Positions 23,800-37,004 of a DNA stretch of 64,000 bases are shown piece after piece. The notes beneath the pieces were generated by a model. It was not told the origin of the DNA, did not search any database, and was given only the letters and a program-made list of their open reading frames with translations. The DNA is from Mesocentrotus franciscanus (Eukaryota > Echinodermata > Echinoidea > Camarodonta > Strongylocentrotidae), in the NCBI GenBank assembly GCA_037976565.1, contig CP137668.1, positions 24,386,280-24,450,279 on the forward strand. The letters are read 5' to 3'. Position 1 is the stretch's first letter, and each line of letters starts with the position of its first letter. The position numbers and the translations under genes are program-made.

Positions 23800-25830
23800 C
23801 GGAGATATCATGAGCTTTTATAGAAGGCAAAGAGAGACTATTACCTTGAGAAAATTGAAGCCAGCAACCAACAGGGCTTGTTTAGGTTGGTTAAAACGTT
23901 GTCATCACCAACAGGGAGTTAAGCTCTTCCAACAACTGGCTATCCAGTAGAATTAGCTAATCGCTTTGCGGACTTCTTCAAAGAGAAGATTGCTAATCTA
24001 AGGGCCAAGTTGATGCAAGCTCCTGATGGAGAACTATCCATAGAACTGGATGATCAGTGTCATTCTAATCTACATGCTTTCCAAGAGGTCTGTGAGGATG
24101 ATGTTGATCGTATAAGTTAAATCATTCTCATCTTCAACATGTGAACTTGATCCCTTGCCAACAATAGTCACCAAGAAATGTGTCAGTAAACTACTCCCAG
24201 TTATAACTGCTATGGTGAATGCGAGTTTATCTTCGGGGATTGTGCCATGTCAATTTAAAACAGCTATTGTTACTCCTCTTTAATATAAAGAAGGCGGGGT
24301 CTTCACAGGAAGATCTTAAGAACTACCGGCCAGTAGCTAATTTGAACTTTATAAGTAAGGTGATAGAGAAAGCGGCAACAACACAAATTGTGGACTATCT
24401 AACAGAAAACAATTTGCTTGTTCCTACTCAGTCAGCATACAAAAAACATCATAGTGTTGAGACTGCTCTCGTCAGGGTGCAGAATGATATCGCACTTTCC
24501 CTTGACCAGCGGAAGGAAACCCTCTTGGTGTTGTTGGATTTCACTTCGGCCTTCGACATTATTGATCATTCCATAATGCTGGACAGATTTAGTAAACGAT
24601 ATGGATTTGAAGGTTCTGTTTACCAATGGTTGTCTTCATACCTTTTGGAAAGATCACATGTAGTAAAGATTGGAAATGACTATTCTCATAACGTAAGAGA
24701 TGATTCAGGTGTCCCTCAGGGTTCTGTTATGGGGCCCATTCTGTTCACCTTGTATAGTGCTCCAATTTATGACATCGTCAAGGCTCATGGTCTTAACTGC
24801 ATGATATATGCAGATGATATTCAGGTCTATCTCTCTTTCCCTTCAAGTAGTAGAGACATAGCTGTTTGTCGTATCAATGCCTGCATTAAAGACATAATAT
24901 TGTGGTCAACTAAGAACATGTTACTTGTCAATGCTTCTAAGACTGAGGTGATACATTTTACGTCTAGATTTGTTCCTAATACACTAAATTCTCTAATTGT
25001 CAATGTTGATGGAGTTAACATCCCTGCAGTCCAAAAAGCCCGCAACCTTGGTGTCATCATGGACAGGCATCTGTCAATGTCAGATCACATCACCAAGACT
25101 TGTCAATCGGCTGTCTCGGCCATTGGCAAAATTGGACAGATTAGGCATTATCTTAATCGTAAATCTATTGCAATCCTTGTTCACTCCTTAATCATGTCCC
25201 ATGTTGATAACTGTAATGCCCTATTCTAAGGTCTACCCAAAAAGCAATTGAATCGTGTTCAGAGAATCCAGAATACAGCAGCAAGGCTCATAACAGGCGC
25301 TCGCTCTAGAGACCCAATTTCACCTATATTGTTTGATCTCCATTGGTTACCAGTAGAAAAACGTGTCCTTTTTAAGATATTCATTTTATGTTTTAAGGCT
25401 CAGAATTACCTCTCTCCACACTACATGTCAGAACTTGTTCATCAGTATACACCAAAACGCAACCTCAGATCATCCTCACAATATCTTCTTTCTGTTACGC
25501 CTACTAACACACAGACGTATGGCAACAGAGCCTTTTCAGCCTCCGCTCCTGTACTCTGGAATTCTCTACCTTTAGTAATAAGACAAATTAACTCACTTGC
25601 AATGTTTAAGACTGCTGTCAAAACTTATCTATTTTCAAAGTAATTATTGTTTGTTGTAGTGGAATATCATTCGATGTAATTTAATTTGTAATTTGTATGT
25701 AATAATGTAATTATCTATAATATGTATGTAATAATGTAAGTTGTATAAATGTAAAGCGCATAGAGGATTATCATCGATGATTATTATGCGCTTTATAAAT
25801 CTCAATTATTATTATTATTATTATTATATT
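23800..25830 (+). pseudogene. CR1/jockey-group LINE, reverse transcriptase remnant with 3' tail
   Basis: A degraded but nearly continuous LINE ORF2. The pre-RT linker (LEKIEASNQQGLFRLVKTL, later ELANRFADFFKEKI) is in one frame at about 23840-24115. Frameshifts near 24117 and 24280 lead to the RT domain: NYRPVANLNFISKVIEK at about 24320, LDFTSAFDIIDH, GVPQGSVMGP and the catalytic YADD at about 24808. One in-frame TAA at 25227-25229 interrupts CNALF/GLPKK, after which the C-terminal domain runs intact to a stop at about 25642. A short 3' UTR ends in a GCGC hairpin and an ATT-rich tail. The endonuclease domain is missing, so the copy is 5'-truncated. It is inactive as read, but the long open stretches suggest a fairly recent insertion. 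Confidence 0.85.
25752..25830 (+). repeat. LINE 3' terminal hairpin and ATT-rich tail
   Basis: A perfect 11-bp inverted repeat, TAAAGCGCATA at 25752-25762 and TATGCGCTTTA at 25785-25795, is followed by an ATT microsatellite. Similar GCGC hairpins end the LINE fragment near 10131 and the SINE-like copies near 20510 and 35896. The presumed role is recognition of the RNA 3' end by the LINE reverse transcriptase. Confidence 0.65.
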
Positions 25831-26868
25831 ATTATTATTAATCTATAGCTGAGAGTGGTATTCCTTGGAGGTCAATACAAAATATTTTTTAAAAAAAATC
25901 AGTTTTAAGCTGTGATTCTCTATAACGTGCTGTATTATATTTGACTAGAACATGATTTCCTAATTTGAGAACATGAATATGTTGTTTGGTGCCACAGTCA
26001 TTTCTTCTGGGCATTAGCAAGTTGCTTACAATATTTTTTTGGAGGTAAGTTGATCACTAGCAATGAAATTATATCGTTCATTTTAACAAAAATCATGTAA
26101 TCTTGTTTAAAATCACAGACGTCAAATATAACAAATGATATTTTCATCTGAGAGTGATTTTTTAAAATTTAATTTACTTTTAGATATTAATTCACACGGT
26201 AAACTGGAAGGAATAGTTTGATCAAAGGCTCACATTACATGTTTTATCTTTCTTGAATTCTATTTTCCATTTCATCAATGATTGTATTTGTATGCGGTTG
26301 ATTTTGTAGCACTCTATTACCCTGCAGTCAACAGCTGACTTGTCCCTGACGGTCACATTGATCCTGAGTATATATTTAGTTTTAGGCACTTGGTTAAAAC
26401 AAAATCAACTGAGCTATTCACACCAAAACCAGAACCTTTCTTCTTCTTCTCTGTTATTTTGATCATCGTGATTTTCCACCACAACATCTACCACTGAAAA
26501 AACCTTTCGTTGCATTAGTCTGGAGGGATTGGGGTATTCTCTCTCCCCATAAATTGACTCGATTAAACATCCGAAGAGCCAAAACGATGCGGACGATCAT
26601 AATCATACGAAGAAGATTATTTATTGAATAATGTTTAAAGAACGGTGATAACAAATCGTGTTCTGTTGTAATGTTTTGAGCCAGGTTGAATCGCTCGTGC
26701 GTGGAAAACGTCAAGTAAGAAAAGAATACCACCGCATTCTAACATTTTTGATACTTCCCTTATACTCCAGTCTCTCACAAGGCACGGACACCAGACCGAC
26801 TACAGACCGAACCAAAATACATTACGCAAATGACCAAGAATCGGTCAGTTTTTATGGACTTACCTCGG

Positions 26869-27144
26869 ATCATCGGATCATCGCGTCCGGTCGGGTGGTT
26901 GCGTTACACGACCTTTCGTGAAATGAAAGATGAAGATCATGTGAAGATGCACGTAAAGGACGCGAATTTTCGTATATTTGCCATAGAGTTTTACCAAGTG
27001 TAGGGTAAATTCGACCAGACCATTTGTATAAGAAAGGGGTTAATATCACAAACATTACCCCGACATTTCGTGAATAAAGGGGCTTGTTTTCACAAAAGGT
27101 CGGGTAACGCGACCACCCGACCCGACGCGATGACCTGATGATTC
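26869..27144. mobile_element. Foldback MITE with GC-rich 55-bp arms
   Basis: The left arm 26870-26923 (ATCATCGCGTCCGGTCGGGT...) and the right arm 27087-27143 are inverted copies at roughly 85% identity by eye. The interior of about 160 bases has no coding frame. Confidence 0.7.
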
Positions 27145-27735
27145 AAAGTAAGCCGTTTTTATGTCGGTGGGGAGTCAAAAGGTATTACTCAGGTTCATAA
27201 GAAACGTGTTGTTTCATAACAAGATACAACGACTCGGTTATAGAATTGTGTGCTACTTATGCACTTGTTAATCCGGTACATCGTATTTACTTTAAATATG
27301 AATATCATACAGATTAGCTTTTGAACGATTGTCAATTTCAACCAGTTTTTATTTGAAGCCATGTACCGGGTAATCAAATTTGGGGGGTCCTGCTCCAGTT
27401 TTGGATGTTAAAACTATTGATTTAGATTTTTTCTTCGTCTTGGTCTCTTTCTACGTTACCTAGTCACATTCCCTCGGAGGTATGCTGCAGTAGGTTACCT
27501 TACATTACATTACAATTGAATTAACTGAAAAGGACAATATAATGGGACCACGTGTTTGACATGTCAAGAAGACTATATCGATTTCCTCATTTTCTTTTCT
27601 TTCCCATCACTCAGCTATTGCACATATTGTTCTACCGAAGTCATTTGGTATATAATTATAATTCATTTGCAGTCTTGAACATTCACTGAAAGTTTTTAGG
27701 TTCGTTTTAAATCCAATCATTTTTTTTCTAACAAA

Positions 27736-27908
27736 GAAAAAAGGAAGCAAGAAAGGAAGAAGAAGAAAAAAGAAAGAAGAGGAAGACGACGACGAAGAAG
27801 AAGAATAAGAAGAAGAAGGAAAAGAAAAAGAAGAAAAAGAAAGAGAAAAAGAAGAAAAAGAAGAAGAAGAATAAAAAGGAGAAGGAAAAAAGGAAGAAAA
27901 GAAGAAGC
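27736..27908. repeat. GAA/AAG-rich purine tract
   Basis: Strand-asymmetric purine run of about 170 bases with few pyrimidines; it could form a triplex. Confidence 0.9.
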
Positions 27909-29517
27909 CTTTTTAGGCTAAAATTGATGCCGATGAGCGCAGTAGTCTTTTGTCGGCTTGGGTTTTCACAGATTATCCGCCACTGTATGATGTCCTTCAG
28001 TTCCCTGAGAAGCAGGGATTGCCTTTTCATATGTGCAAGGGTCCAAATCAAGGTTAATGGCAGTAAAGTACTTTATGTACCAGTGCCTAGGGGGTACTGT
28101 CCACATTGTCGCGACATCCTGTCTCAAGACTTTATTGCTTCCACATTGAACCGTGTTTTCCTGAGTGGCCAAACACAATATTCAGAGTATTGTACTCAAA
28201 GGAAACCTTCATCACCGATGTTACCAACTAATATTGTCTATTCCTTCAGGTTTCTATCTACTCTAAAGTAAAATCATAAGCATTCCCAAGATTCAATTTA
28301 CAAGAATGCAATGTTAGAGCAAGCATAAGCAAAATTGGGTAAATTGCAATATAGGAAGATGGCGAATTTTGAAAGAGTAGGGGTGCGCGCCATCAGGTGC
28401 TCAAACTTATATCGTATATTCGTATATGATTATCTTGGAAGAACGCACCCGGTGTCCTAAACTTAATGGTGTATGCCCAAGGGACATTGGCGAAACATAA
28501 GAATAGAAGGGGCGCTCGAGTTGGGTATGCCAGATGGTATGAGCTGGAATGCAGCATTTTGATGCCGCCTTAAGATATATATCTACAATACCCCCAGCGC
28601 TGTGTGCCTGGTGAAGATGATTTATATATAATCACTCGGGGATTTTATCATAATCGACAGGCCTACGAACGTTATAATTACAGCCCGCCTTCGGAAAAAG
28701 ATCAAAAAGTCACATTTCCTAAATGCAGGAGGGAATTTAGATTTGATTTCCTTTCATTACAAGCTAAGTACAAGCGGAACCACCGTTCTGTTGTCTTTGC
28801 AACGTTTCGTTTATTACTTATTGAAAATTAATTTCGAATTAATGATGCCTTAAAAGGGGTGCCACGGCAACAGAATGGCTTAAAGCCTGGTATATGCTGT
28901 TGTAGCATCCTTCTATTTCAACTTTATTACATGCATTGATTTAGTATTTGACGTCACACGAGAAAAAATCCTAGAGAAATTCCATCCGGTAACACGTTTA
29001 TTGCTTTTGGCTATTGACCTGCTATTTGTATACTGTGGAATACATTTCCCCATTAGGTTGTGAGCAAAACTGATATTTGACGATGTCTGTCTTCATGCGA
29101 TGTTTTAATGGCCTGTAATTATATCCATCTGCGTATTAGAAGACTGAGAAGAGGGATGGTTAGTCAAGACATCCACAAGAGGAGGAGGTGGATTTAGAGG
29201 GCTGTGGATCTCCTGTTGAGAAAAACTTCTTTTTATGGCTTATCAAAGATTTAATACTGATATAATGCTTGATAATAATTTGAGAAACTTTTTTTTCTTG
29301 GTTTTTGAAGACATTTGGGGGAGTTGAATCCCATTTAAGATGATCATTAGGTTTTGTGTTCCTTGGAAAACATTACTGTCGGACCTATTCCCCCTCCCTT
29401 CTCGCTTCATGGAACAATTCTAGATCCGCTCCTATTATTAGGTATTTTAAGAATATTCATCATTTATGTATACATTCTACTAAATGCAGTTCTCTTTTAT
29501 CTTTTTAAGGGAGAAAG

Positions 29518-29562
29518 ACAGAGAGAGATGGAGAGAGAGAGAGAGAGAGAGACGGAGAGGGT
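29518..29562. repeat. GA microsatellite
   Basis: GA dinucleotides with minor changes. Confidence 0.85.
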
Positions 29563-30957
29563 GGAGAGTCAAGGAAGGTTACCTGTCCTCCGCACGACTA
29601 GAATTAATTTGGCAGTTATTTTGTCCAGTATTTCCTTCATTCTAAACGGGAAAAGTTGAAGTGCCCCTTAACATTTCCAACCGATAGATGGGTATCTTTC
29701 ATTGACATGCTCTTGAATGTTCTGAGTGGAAGTACCTCACACAAACATGCGTGTCCATGTTGTAGATTGTAACTGTGAATGACGTCTGAAATCCTCGGGG
29801 TGAGAGTGTATGTGTGTTGGGAGGGAGGTGTACAAAGGTATTCAGGGGGTGGATGACATGGGGAAAATCTCACCCTAACACTTAGTCGTAGTTATTCATA
29901 TCATTATTATTATCAAATTTATATCTTATTTACAAGTATAGAGCCGGGTCCAATCCATGGACCTAAGTCACTACAGAGGTGGTGTCAACTTAATATATAC
30001 AAATATAAAATTGGGGCAAAAGGAACACGATGGGGTACCCGAAGATTAAACTAGCTTACCACAGTATCAGAACCTCCTGCTTGATCTTATCGAAAAGTTG
30101 TAGTTTCCTGTTTTTAACATTTCATTCAAAATTGCATCAAATCATGGCGCTTTATTCACTTTTGGCTTTTGGATACATGTTAAAACCTCAGTAGACAAAA
30201 TGAAAAAAATCTAATGAGTCTAAAGTCTTTTTCTAGTTTCTTATTATTGAATTGCTCCTCGATGATGAGTGAATATCGTCTAGTGTGTAATCTTTATTAT
30301 TTTTTTCCGTCCTATGTTTCGTTTCTTTCTCTGTGCTTTCTTGGTTTTTCGAATCTGGCTGAAGCAACCATGTTGTAAAATGCAATCAGTGAGCTCGTTC
30401 ACCGGATTATCGATCCCATTTTCATCCAAGATGTAATCTTTTTCTGTCAATGCACTAATCCTGTCCTAGGCCACGGGCTGGTCATGCCTCTAAAACCAAA
30501 GCCCTGAACGGGGGAATGGGCTTGAGTTCACTGAGAAATAATGGTATATAACGGCTATGAAGGTGGATGAAGGCTGCAGCAGGAGAAGGATTTCCCCAGT
30601 CGTCGAGGTTTCCTTGCCTTGCCACTGGATATGGATACTTCCCCTGCAGAATACAATGTGCTTGTCGCTGTGCTACGGCATTCCCACTAAAAAGGGTAAC
30701 ACCCGAAAGGCGTCTACTAAGGAGTTATGATTCTATGCACCATAAAGTCCTACGGCGATCGGCGAGCAGTCCACTGCCTGGACGCCTGATTCACCAATGG
30801 TTACACGGTAGTATACTGTACCGCATTATGAAAAATAATATTCACACAGTTTTAACTGTCCCTAGATCATGATCCTTTAGCCAGTTTATGGATATAACAC
30901 AGTTTGACACTGTGTGCCTGCCTGAGCTTAGATGGATTATACAGGCAGCAGTGAAGA

Positions 30958-31300
30958 TCGCATCACATCACGTTACATCACATCAACTCGTCACCTCACG
31001 TCACATCACATGTGACCACAAACCATCACATCACATTATATAACGTTACATCACGTCACATCACGTCATATCACATCACATACTATCACATCACGTCACG
31101 TCACGTCACGTCACGTCACATCACATCGCATCGCATCGCATCGCATCACATCACATCACATCAAGTCACATCACGTCACATCGCATCACATCACATCGCA
31201 TCACGTCACATCACGTCACATCACACCACATCACATCATGTTACATCACGTCACATCACATCACATCACATCATAACATATCTCATCATATCACATGTGA
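30958..31300. repeat. Pentanucleotide array (CATCA/CGTCA/CATCG)
   Basis: About 65 pentamers of the pattern TCACA, TCACG, TCGCA and variants extend for about 340 bases. C/T and A/G changes make it look higher-order. Confidence 0.9.
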
Positions 31301-31354
31301 GGTTATGAGAGTACACGGTTAAGAGAGTACTACTGTGAGATATTGTTCATATTG

Positions 31355-31730
31355 TTAATTGTGCAGTGTTCCCCAAGGCCCACTTTTATTTCTTTTAAAC
31401 ATTAATGGTTTATCCAACACATCTTCTTTATTGTCATCTATTCTTTTTGCAGATGACACAAATATTTGTTGCTCTCATAAGAAATTAGAATCATTAGTGA
31501 ATGTTTTAAATTGTGAATTATGCAAAGTGCCGAACTAGTTTAACCTCTCATTAAACATGAGAAAAACACATTTTATGCACTTTAAACACTATAATTCTCA
31601 TTTAACTAATTCCCGTTTTAATATTAAAATTGATAATGTACCAATCGAACAAAAAAAATATCAAAGTTTTGGGAGTATTTATTGATGAAAATTTAACATC
31701 GAATGATCACTTATATTATGTATCAATGTG
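31355..31730 (+). pseudogene. Reverse-transcriptase relic (LFADDT type)
   Basis: Translation gives VPQGPLLFLLNINGLSN, then SILFADDTNICC, then an in-frame stop, and later LSLNMRKTHFMHF and, after a frameshift, VLGVFIDENL. These are the RT palm motif and the downstream motif of a non-LTR retroelement. A few residues between PQG and PLLF are deleted. The LFADDT signature differs from the YADD LINE at 24.8 kb, so this is a different family. It is 5'-truncated next to the CATCA pentamer array. Confidence 0.65.
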
Positions 31731-34700
31731 TATATCCAAAAGTTACAATTATTTTGCCCCATACTACGTTATTTGTATTGTATAACGCATTAGTACTTCA
31801 AGTTCAAGTTCAAGTTTTATTTCTAGTTTCAACAAGAAAACCACAACTTATGTATAATAAATAAATTACATAAAATACAAACAACATTTTACAAAGTATA
31901 CAAAAGTAATTATACAATGTACATGTTATTTTTCTTTGCATAACAAAAGACGTTGTTTATATAACTCATAATTTAGTTATAAGGATTTATACGATCATAA
32001 TCATATCATACAATCTAAATCAAGAAGAAGAAAAAAAGATGTTGCTGTATGTTTATATGTCAAGTGAAAATGGAGGGATCCACTAAAAAGCATAGCTTGT
32101 AGAGTGTGGACCCCTCAACAAATAATGTTATACAAAATTAACTCAATAATAGAAAAAAAGTATAAAAAACAAGTGCTGTGTCTACGGATACTTCTTAATA
32201 GAACAGGGGGTGTTTCATAAAGCTGTTCGTAAAGTTACGCATGACTTTACGAATGACTTAAATATGAAAAGCCAAATGGGATGCTCAGTCATTTTTAACT
32301 GCATCAACTAAAGTGGAACTGTGCAGATGTAGATTAACATTCCTATTATAACAAACATTTTTAATGCAAAGTATATTTTTTGCCATAATTTAATTGAGGT
32401 TATTGGAAATATAGTTACACTTTGTTAAAACATCAGGAAAAAACTTTGGGCATCCTATCTGGCACTTCATATTCAAGTCGTTCGTAAAGTCATGCGTAAC
32501 TTTACGAACAGCTTTGTGAAACACCCCCCAGGTATCAAGATATAAGACACAGTGTAGAAGCAAAAGGGTAGAATTATGAAGTGCATAGAAAATGGGTGAT
32601 ACAAGAGAAAAGGGGCGAGTGGGTGAACTTTCGTATACTTTCGTATTTAACATTCTGTAATATTTGTTGGGCTAATTGTGGTGTAACCAAACTTAATTCG
32701 ATTCTTTCTTAGAACTGCCACCTTCATTCGATATTTGTTTTTGTTCATAATAATACAAATCATTCTTATCCAACTCGTATTTCTGAGAATTTTCAAATTA
32801 TTGATTACACACAAATCAATCAGACATCATGGCCCCGATTTATGAAACAATTTATCTATAATAATTAAATCATGCTCGACCCTTTATTCTGTTAAAGCGA
32901 CACTGAAACGTCACATTATATCATCATACAGAATCGTTTTTCACTAAACTTCGTCTCTGAGTTCGTATATATTTTTAATTTATTAATTCTTAAAATACAC
33001 TAGTATTGGATTTATAAACATTCCGTACCAGAACCCCAATCCTTACTTGCATATTGATCAGTATCGCGCGTACAATAATTTGTATATAATTTAAGAGTTA
33101 TTATGCCGCTAATTCTTCCAAGGCCGCCATCGATTTCAAGCTTACAGCTCATGATGGCGATCTCCTGTGTTTTCTGTAATTTATCTTTTTTCATTTAAAA
33201 ATAATTGTGTTTGTATGCATATTATTCACTGTACTGAAAACTTTGTAATTATGTATAAAGAAGAAATAATTTTTAATTTATGTATATGATTATGTATTAT
33301 TTTGAAAACGCAGAAATAAGAAGAAAAACAAACAAACAAACCATATTCATAAGCAGGCTTTGGGATTATATAGGTACAGTTAAAATTGTGACCTTTTCAC
33401 AATACGGTACAGTATACCACCGTGTGAGATTGGTGAATCGGGTGCATATAACGCACTAAATTCATCCGCTGTGTTCAAGTTTTAGTCAGAAAATATCACG
33501 AATATCATATTTTAACTCCGACGCTCCAAACTTCAGCAAACCTGATCACAGTTACACGAGTATTGTTTTATTTTGTATTATTAGTACTTGAAATGATATT
33601 AACTTTTGGGATTGCTTTTCCAGCGTTGAATTGGCATTAAAGTTGATAACTTCTTCTTTTCTTTGCTTGTGAGGATTTTCTTCGTCTTCAAAACTGCCCC
33701 CCCCCATATTCTAAAAAAAAACACTGATCGATCTAGCCCTGAGGGTGGCGGTTTGTAAAGTGATAAAACCACTAAATTTCAGTAGCTACTCAGATTGATT
33801 AAATAGGAAGCTTCCTGAGAGAGCCAAATCTATCTGTGTGTGCTCTTTATTTAACAGTAAAAGTTTCACTTTTAAGTTTTTACATAAAATATTACGAGGA
33901 TATTGTTGTGTTTAACTAAAGAGAAGGTTGAGGTCAGGTAAAACGTATTTTTTTAAAGAACTAAACTAGGACAAAAAGATTTATGATTTGTCTCCATCTT
34001 TCCATGCCCATATGGATGAACATTGTTAGGTGGTGACGGTTCTAAAACTATACTAGGCCATTTCCTGCCTTACATAACAAATAAATCTCAGGACTCTTCC
34101 GTCAATGGTTACCTCAAGTTGGAAAGAAATTTGTAGCGCTAAGTTAGAATGATAAGGAAAATGCATTAACATGGGCAGAACAGAATGACAAATTCGTATA
34201 TGTTTTTTTTTTAATGACAAATCTAACAGTATGGCTGTAAGTGCTAATCATAGAGTCATTTTGATTTAGCATTATGCGGTTGTATTTTTCACTTCTTCGT
34301 CTTTGCTAATAATTATGTCAGCAAGATTTCGTAATTAGTCATGTTTCTGGTCTCAAAATAGTCTAATAGGACGGCTTACTCGGTCATTATACTACACCCC
34401 CTCCCCATTATTTTGTTCATTGTCAGAACTCAGCGTTACCTTTGAGCATCAGATGTCGAGAAACCACGGCACGGCTCTATCTTTATGATACACACGGTTT
34501 GTTCTCGGGGTTGTCGTCTGTCTGTCTTTCAAAGAGGCTTTAGGAGGAAGATTGGAAAGCGAGGAAGATCTAAGGTGAATGTAAAAACATCCAAAACGAA
34601 CGCGGGACAACTTTCCGTGGAGCGAATATATCTCATGCAATACATGAAAAGAGAGCGGGATGGGCTGCATGTACTTGCGTGGGAAAGGTTAACGGCTGCT

Positions 34701-34879
34701 GCTGAAACACGAGACCTCTTTTGGTCTTTCAGAGTGGGTGGCGGATTTTTACTTGAATAATATTGTTTAGAATGACAAGTCCACTTGTCTTCTCTATTGA
34801 GATTTTACACAATCGTGATAAAGTGTTAAATACGCTGTTATTATTTGATTAATTGTATTAATTGAATAAAAAACAATCA
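31731..34879. other. Non-coding with one foldback MITE
   Basis: A CAAGTTCAAGTTTTATTTCT start near 31806 resembles a retroelement end. A 91-codon plus-strand frame at 34485-34760 was not recognised. Confidence 0.4.
32204..32531. mobile_element. Foldback MITE, GGGGTGTTTC family, copy 2
   Basis: The termini are CAGGGGGTGTTTCATAAAGC and its complement ending GAAACACCCCCCAGG. The arms contain TCGTAAAGTTACGCATGACT. It shares only the termini with copies 1 and 3, as foldback subfamilies often do. Confidence 0.75.
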
Positions 34880-35245
34880 TGAGAGAGAGAGAGAGGGGGG
34901 GGGGAAATGAAGTTAATAGGTATAACGAGAGAGGGAGGTGAGTACGTAGGTAGATAGAGCAGGCACGTAGCCAGGGGGGCACGGGGGGGGGGTAAAATAG
35001 AGAGAAAGAGAGAGAGAGAGAGCAGGAGAAAGAGAAACAGAGAAAAAAAGAGAAGGGAAATGAGGGGAAAAGAGAGATGGAAAGAAGGTGCGGGAGAGAA
35101 AGAGAGAAAAGAAATAGATAGATTATACTGCAAGAGAGAGAGAGAAAGAGGGGAGGGAGGGAAGAGAAAGATAAAGAGAGAGAGAGAGAGAGAGAGAGAG
35201 AAGGGGAGAGATAGAGCGAGGAAATGAGTGAGAGTGAGAGATTGG
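34880..35245. repeat. Extended GA-rich tract
   Basis: Several (GA)n and G-run blocks interrupted by the solo MITE end at 34964. Confidence 0.85.
34964..34992. mobile_element. Solo hAT-like MITE end
   Basis: CAGGCACGTAGCCAGGGGGG matches the left end of the 48885 element. No right end was found nearby; the fragment sits in a GA-rich tract. Confidence 0.4.
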
Positions 35246-35866
35246 GTAGAGGGATTTTTATGTCGTTCCTTCTTTAGAATAGCCATCTGGCTCTCCAACG
35301 AAAAGCTCATATCCAAAATTGTATTATAAAAAAGGTTCCCCCGTCCATTTTGATAATCCCCTGCAGGTTTACCTTAATGCAATCCTCGTTAAACACCATC
35401 TTTATACAAATTGTTAACATAAATGTTTTTATCATCTTATGACGTTTCTTTCCGCTGATTAAACTATAACATAATGAAAATATGGTCTTATTTAAGCCTC
35501 ATCGGTATTAACACATCTCTTCCTGAGTTCCACTTCCATCCAGTTATGATATTATATTATCACACAAGCAATGCCAGGTGCAGGTACAAAGATTTAATAC
35601 ACCTGAGTCGAGAGGGAACAATTTCGATAAAGCATCTTGTCAAAATTAATGATGAAAGCACCGAGCAAGTATAGAATTACCCAGGATTTTTTGGACATGT
35701 GGTATAAAAGTCAAGAGCCTTCATCAGTATAATACCAAATTGCTTCTCTTTCTTTTCATCTTAACTGTTGAAGGTGGATGCTTTTCATCTTTGCCATTTC
35801 CACTATTATAATACAAGACAAGTTGTATATTACTCATTTATATAAGTGAGTTTATCTTTGTTTCTG

Positions 35867-36140
35867 TTTATAATTATAATTATATTTGCTTATATAGCGC
35901 CTAACACTTACTTTATCAGAAGTCTCTAAGCGCTCTACAATAATGCAACATAATTACCCTGGCTTTAGCAGTGCAGCTGTCACGCGCTCTGCATTTCAAG
36001 AAATAAATTCCTACCAGGTCCCCATTTACTTCACCTGGGTGGAGTGTGGCAAATGTAGATCAATGTCTTGCCAAAGGACATTAGTGCCGCGGCGGGACTC
36101 GAACCGCGGACCTTGTGAGCTTGTGTTTGATGGTCATGAT
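35867..36140 (-). mobile_element. Near full-length tRNA-derived SINE
   Basis: On the minus strand a tRNA-like head with B-box GGTTCGAGTCCC (near 36100) is followed by the family core (CACTAATGTCCTTTGGCAAG, CATTTGCCACACTCCACCC, GGGGACCTGGTAGGAATTTA). The tail reads TGTAGAGCGCTTAGAGACTT...AGGCGCTATATAAG and then an AT-rich end. This is the best copy of the family in the window. Its GCGC tail hairpin resembles the LINE 3' ends. Confidence 0.8.
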
Positions 36141-36610
36141 AAAACCATGATAAAATTGGATGATCTAGTCCATGAAAATTAAACAATCGATGTGCTTTAC
36201 AGTGAATCCGATATACATAATGTACTCAATACTTTTACTTTTGTATTGTTTATTTATTTATCATTTATCTTTGTTTATGAAATATCTTAAATTAAACTCC
36301 GAAAATAGAATTGAAAACAAAACAAAACCTTTAAAAAATGTAATAAACATCCCTCTAAAAAAATAAATATAAAAAATAGATGAAACACGTAGCATGTCCA
36401 CTGTATCATTTTTCAATCTCACTCTGAATTTATCGAAATTATGCTCTTTCTTATATTCTATGTCATCGTTGACATTCCCACGCAACTGATTCTATTCGTT
36501 CTGTTTGTATCATACATTCAGTTTCCCGTCACTGATCTACGAAAGCCGAAACCGCTTCACGATCCTTTGCAGATTCTTTCAACTTAATTGAATCATACCA
36601 CGTAGACTAT

Positions 36611-36868
36611 CCCCCTGTCCACACACAACATTTTCCGTGATTAGGCGTGATTAGTTATACCGTTTCGCGATAGTTATACCGTTTTGCGATAGTTATATGA
36701 TGAAATTGTGTGTGTGGACGCTTACTAACGATACGTCGTATAACGATACGTCGTATAACGAAACGTCGTATAACGAAACGCAGGTTTGAGCATCGTTTCG
36801 AACTAGAACTCAATAACTAATCACGCCTAATCACGCTTAATCACGGACATTTTGTGTGTGGACGGAAC
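36611..36868. mobile_element. Foldback element with GTCCACACACAA ends
   Basis: The left end GTCCACACACAACATTTTCC, followed by GTGATTAGGCGTGATTAGTT, mirrors the right end at 36811-36866. The interior holds short tandem units (CGTATAACGATACGT types and GTTATACCGTTTCGCGATA). Confidence 0.65.
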
Positions 36869-37004
36869 TAGTCTAACTGGGCGGGGCTTAACGTCGGATC
36901 GCGCGCGAAAAGAGACCTGACCTCTCATTTCCGCTTCCATTTCATGACCGCAGTAGCAAACTGCGCACCTATACGACATTTCGATGTAGAGTTTTAGGAT
37001 TACT

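Larger units (their letters stand above)
25831..30957. other. Non-coding with one foldback and a GAA tract
   Basis: Open frames at 27924-28271, 28604-28831 and 30567-30872 were translated and not recognised. The 30450-30880 stretch is GC-richer and could be a relic element. Confidence 0.4.

Noticed and set aside
30958..31300. Possible CRISPR array
   Set aside because: The repeat period is five bases throughout with no spacers; it is a microsatellite.
31012..31308. 98-codon His/Ser/Thr-rich frame
   Set aside because: Direct translation of the CATCA pentamer array.
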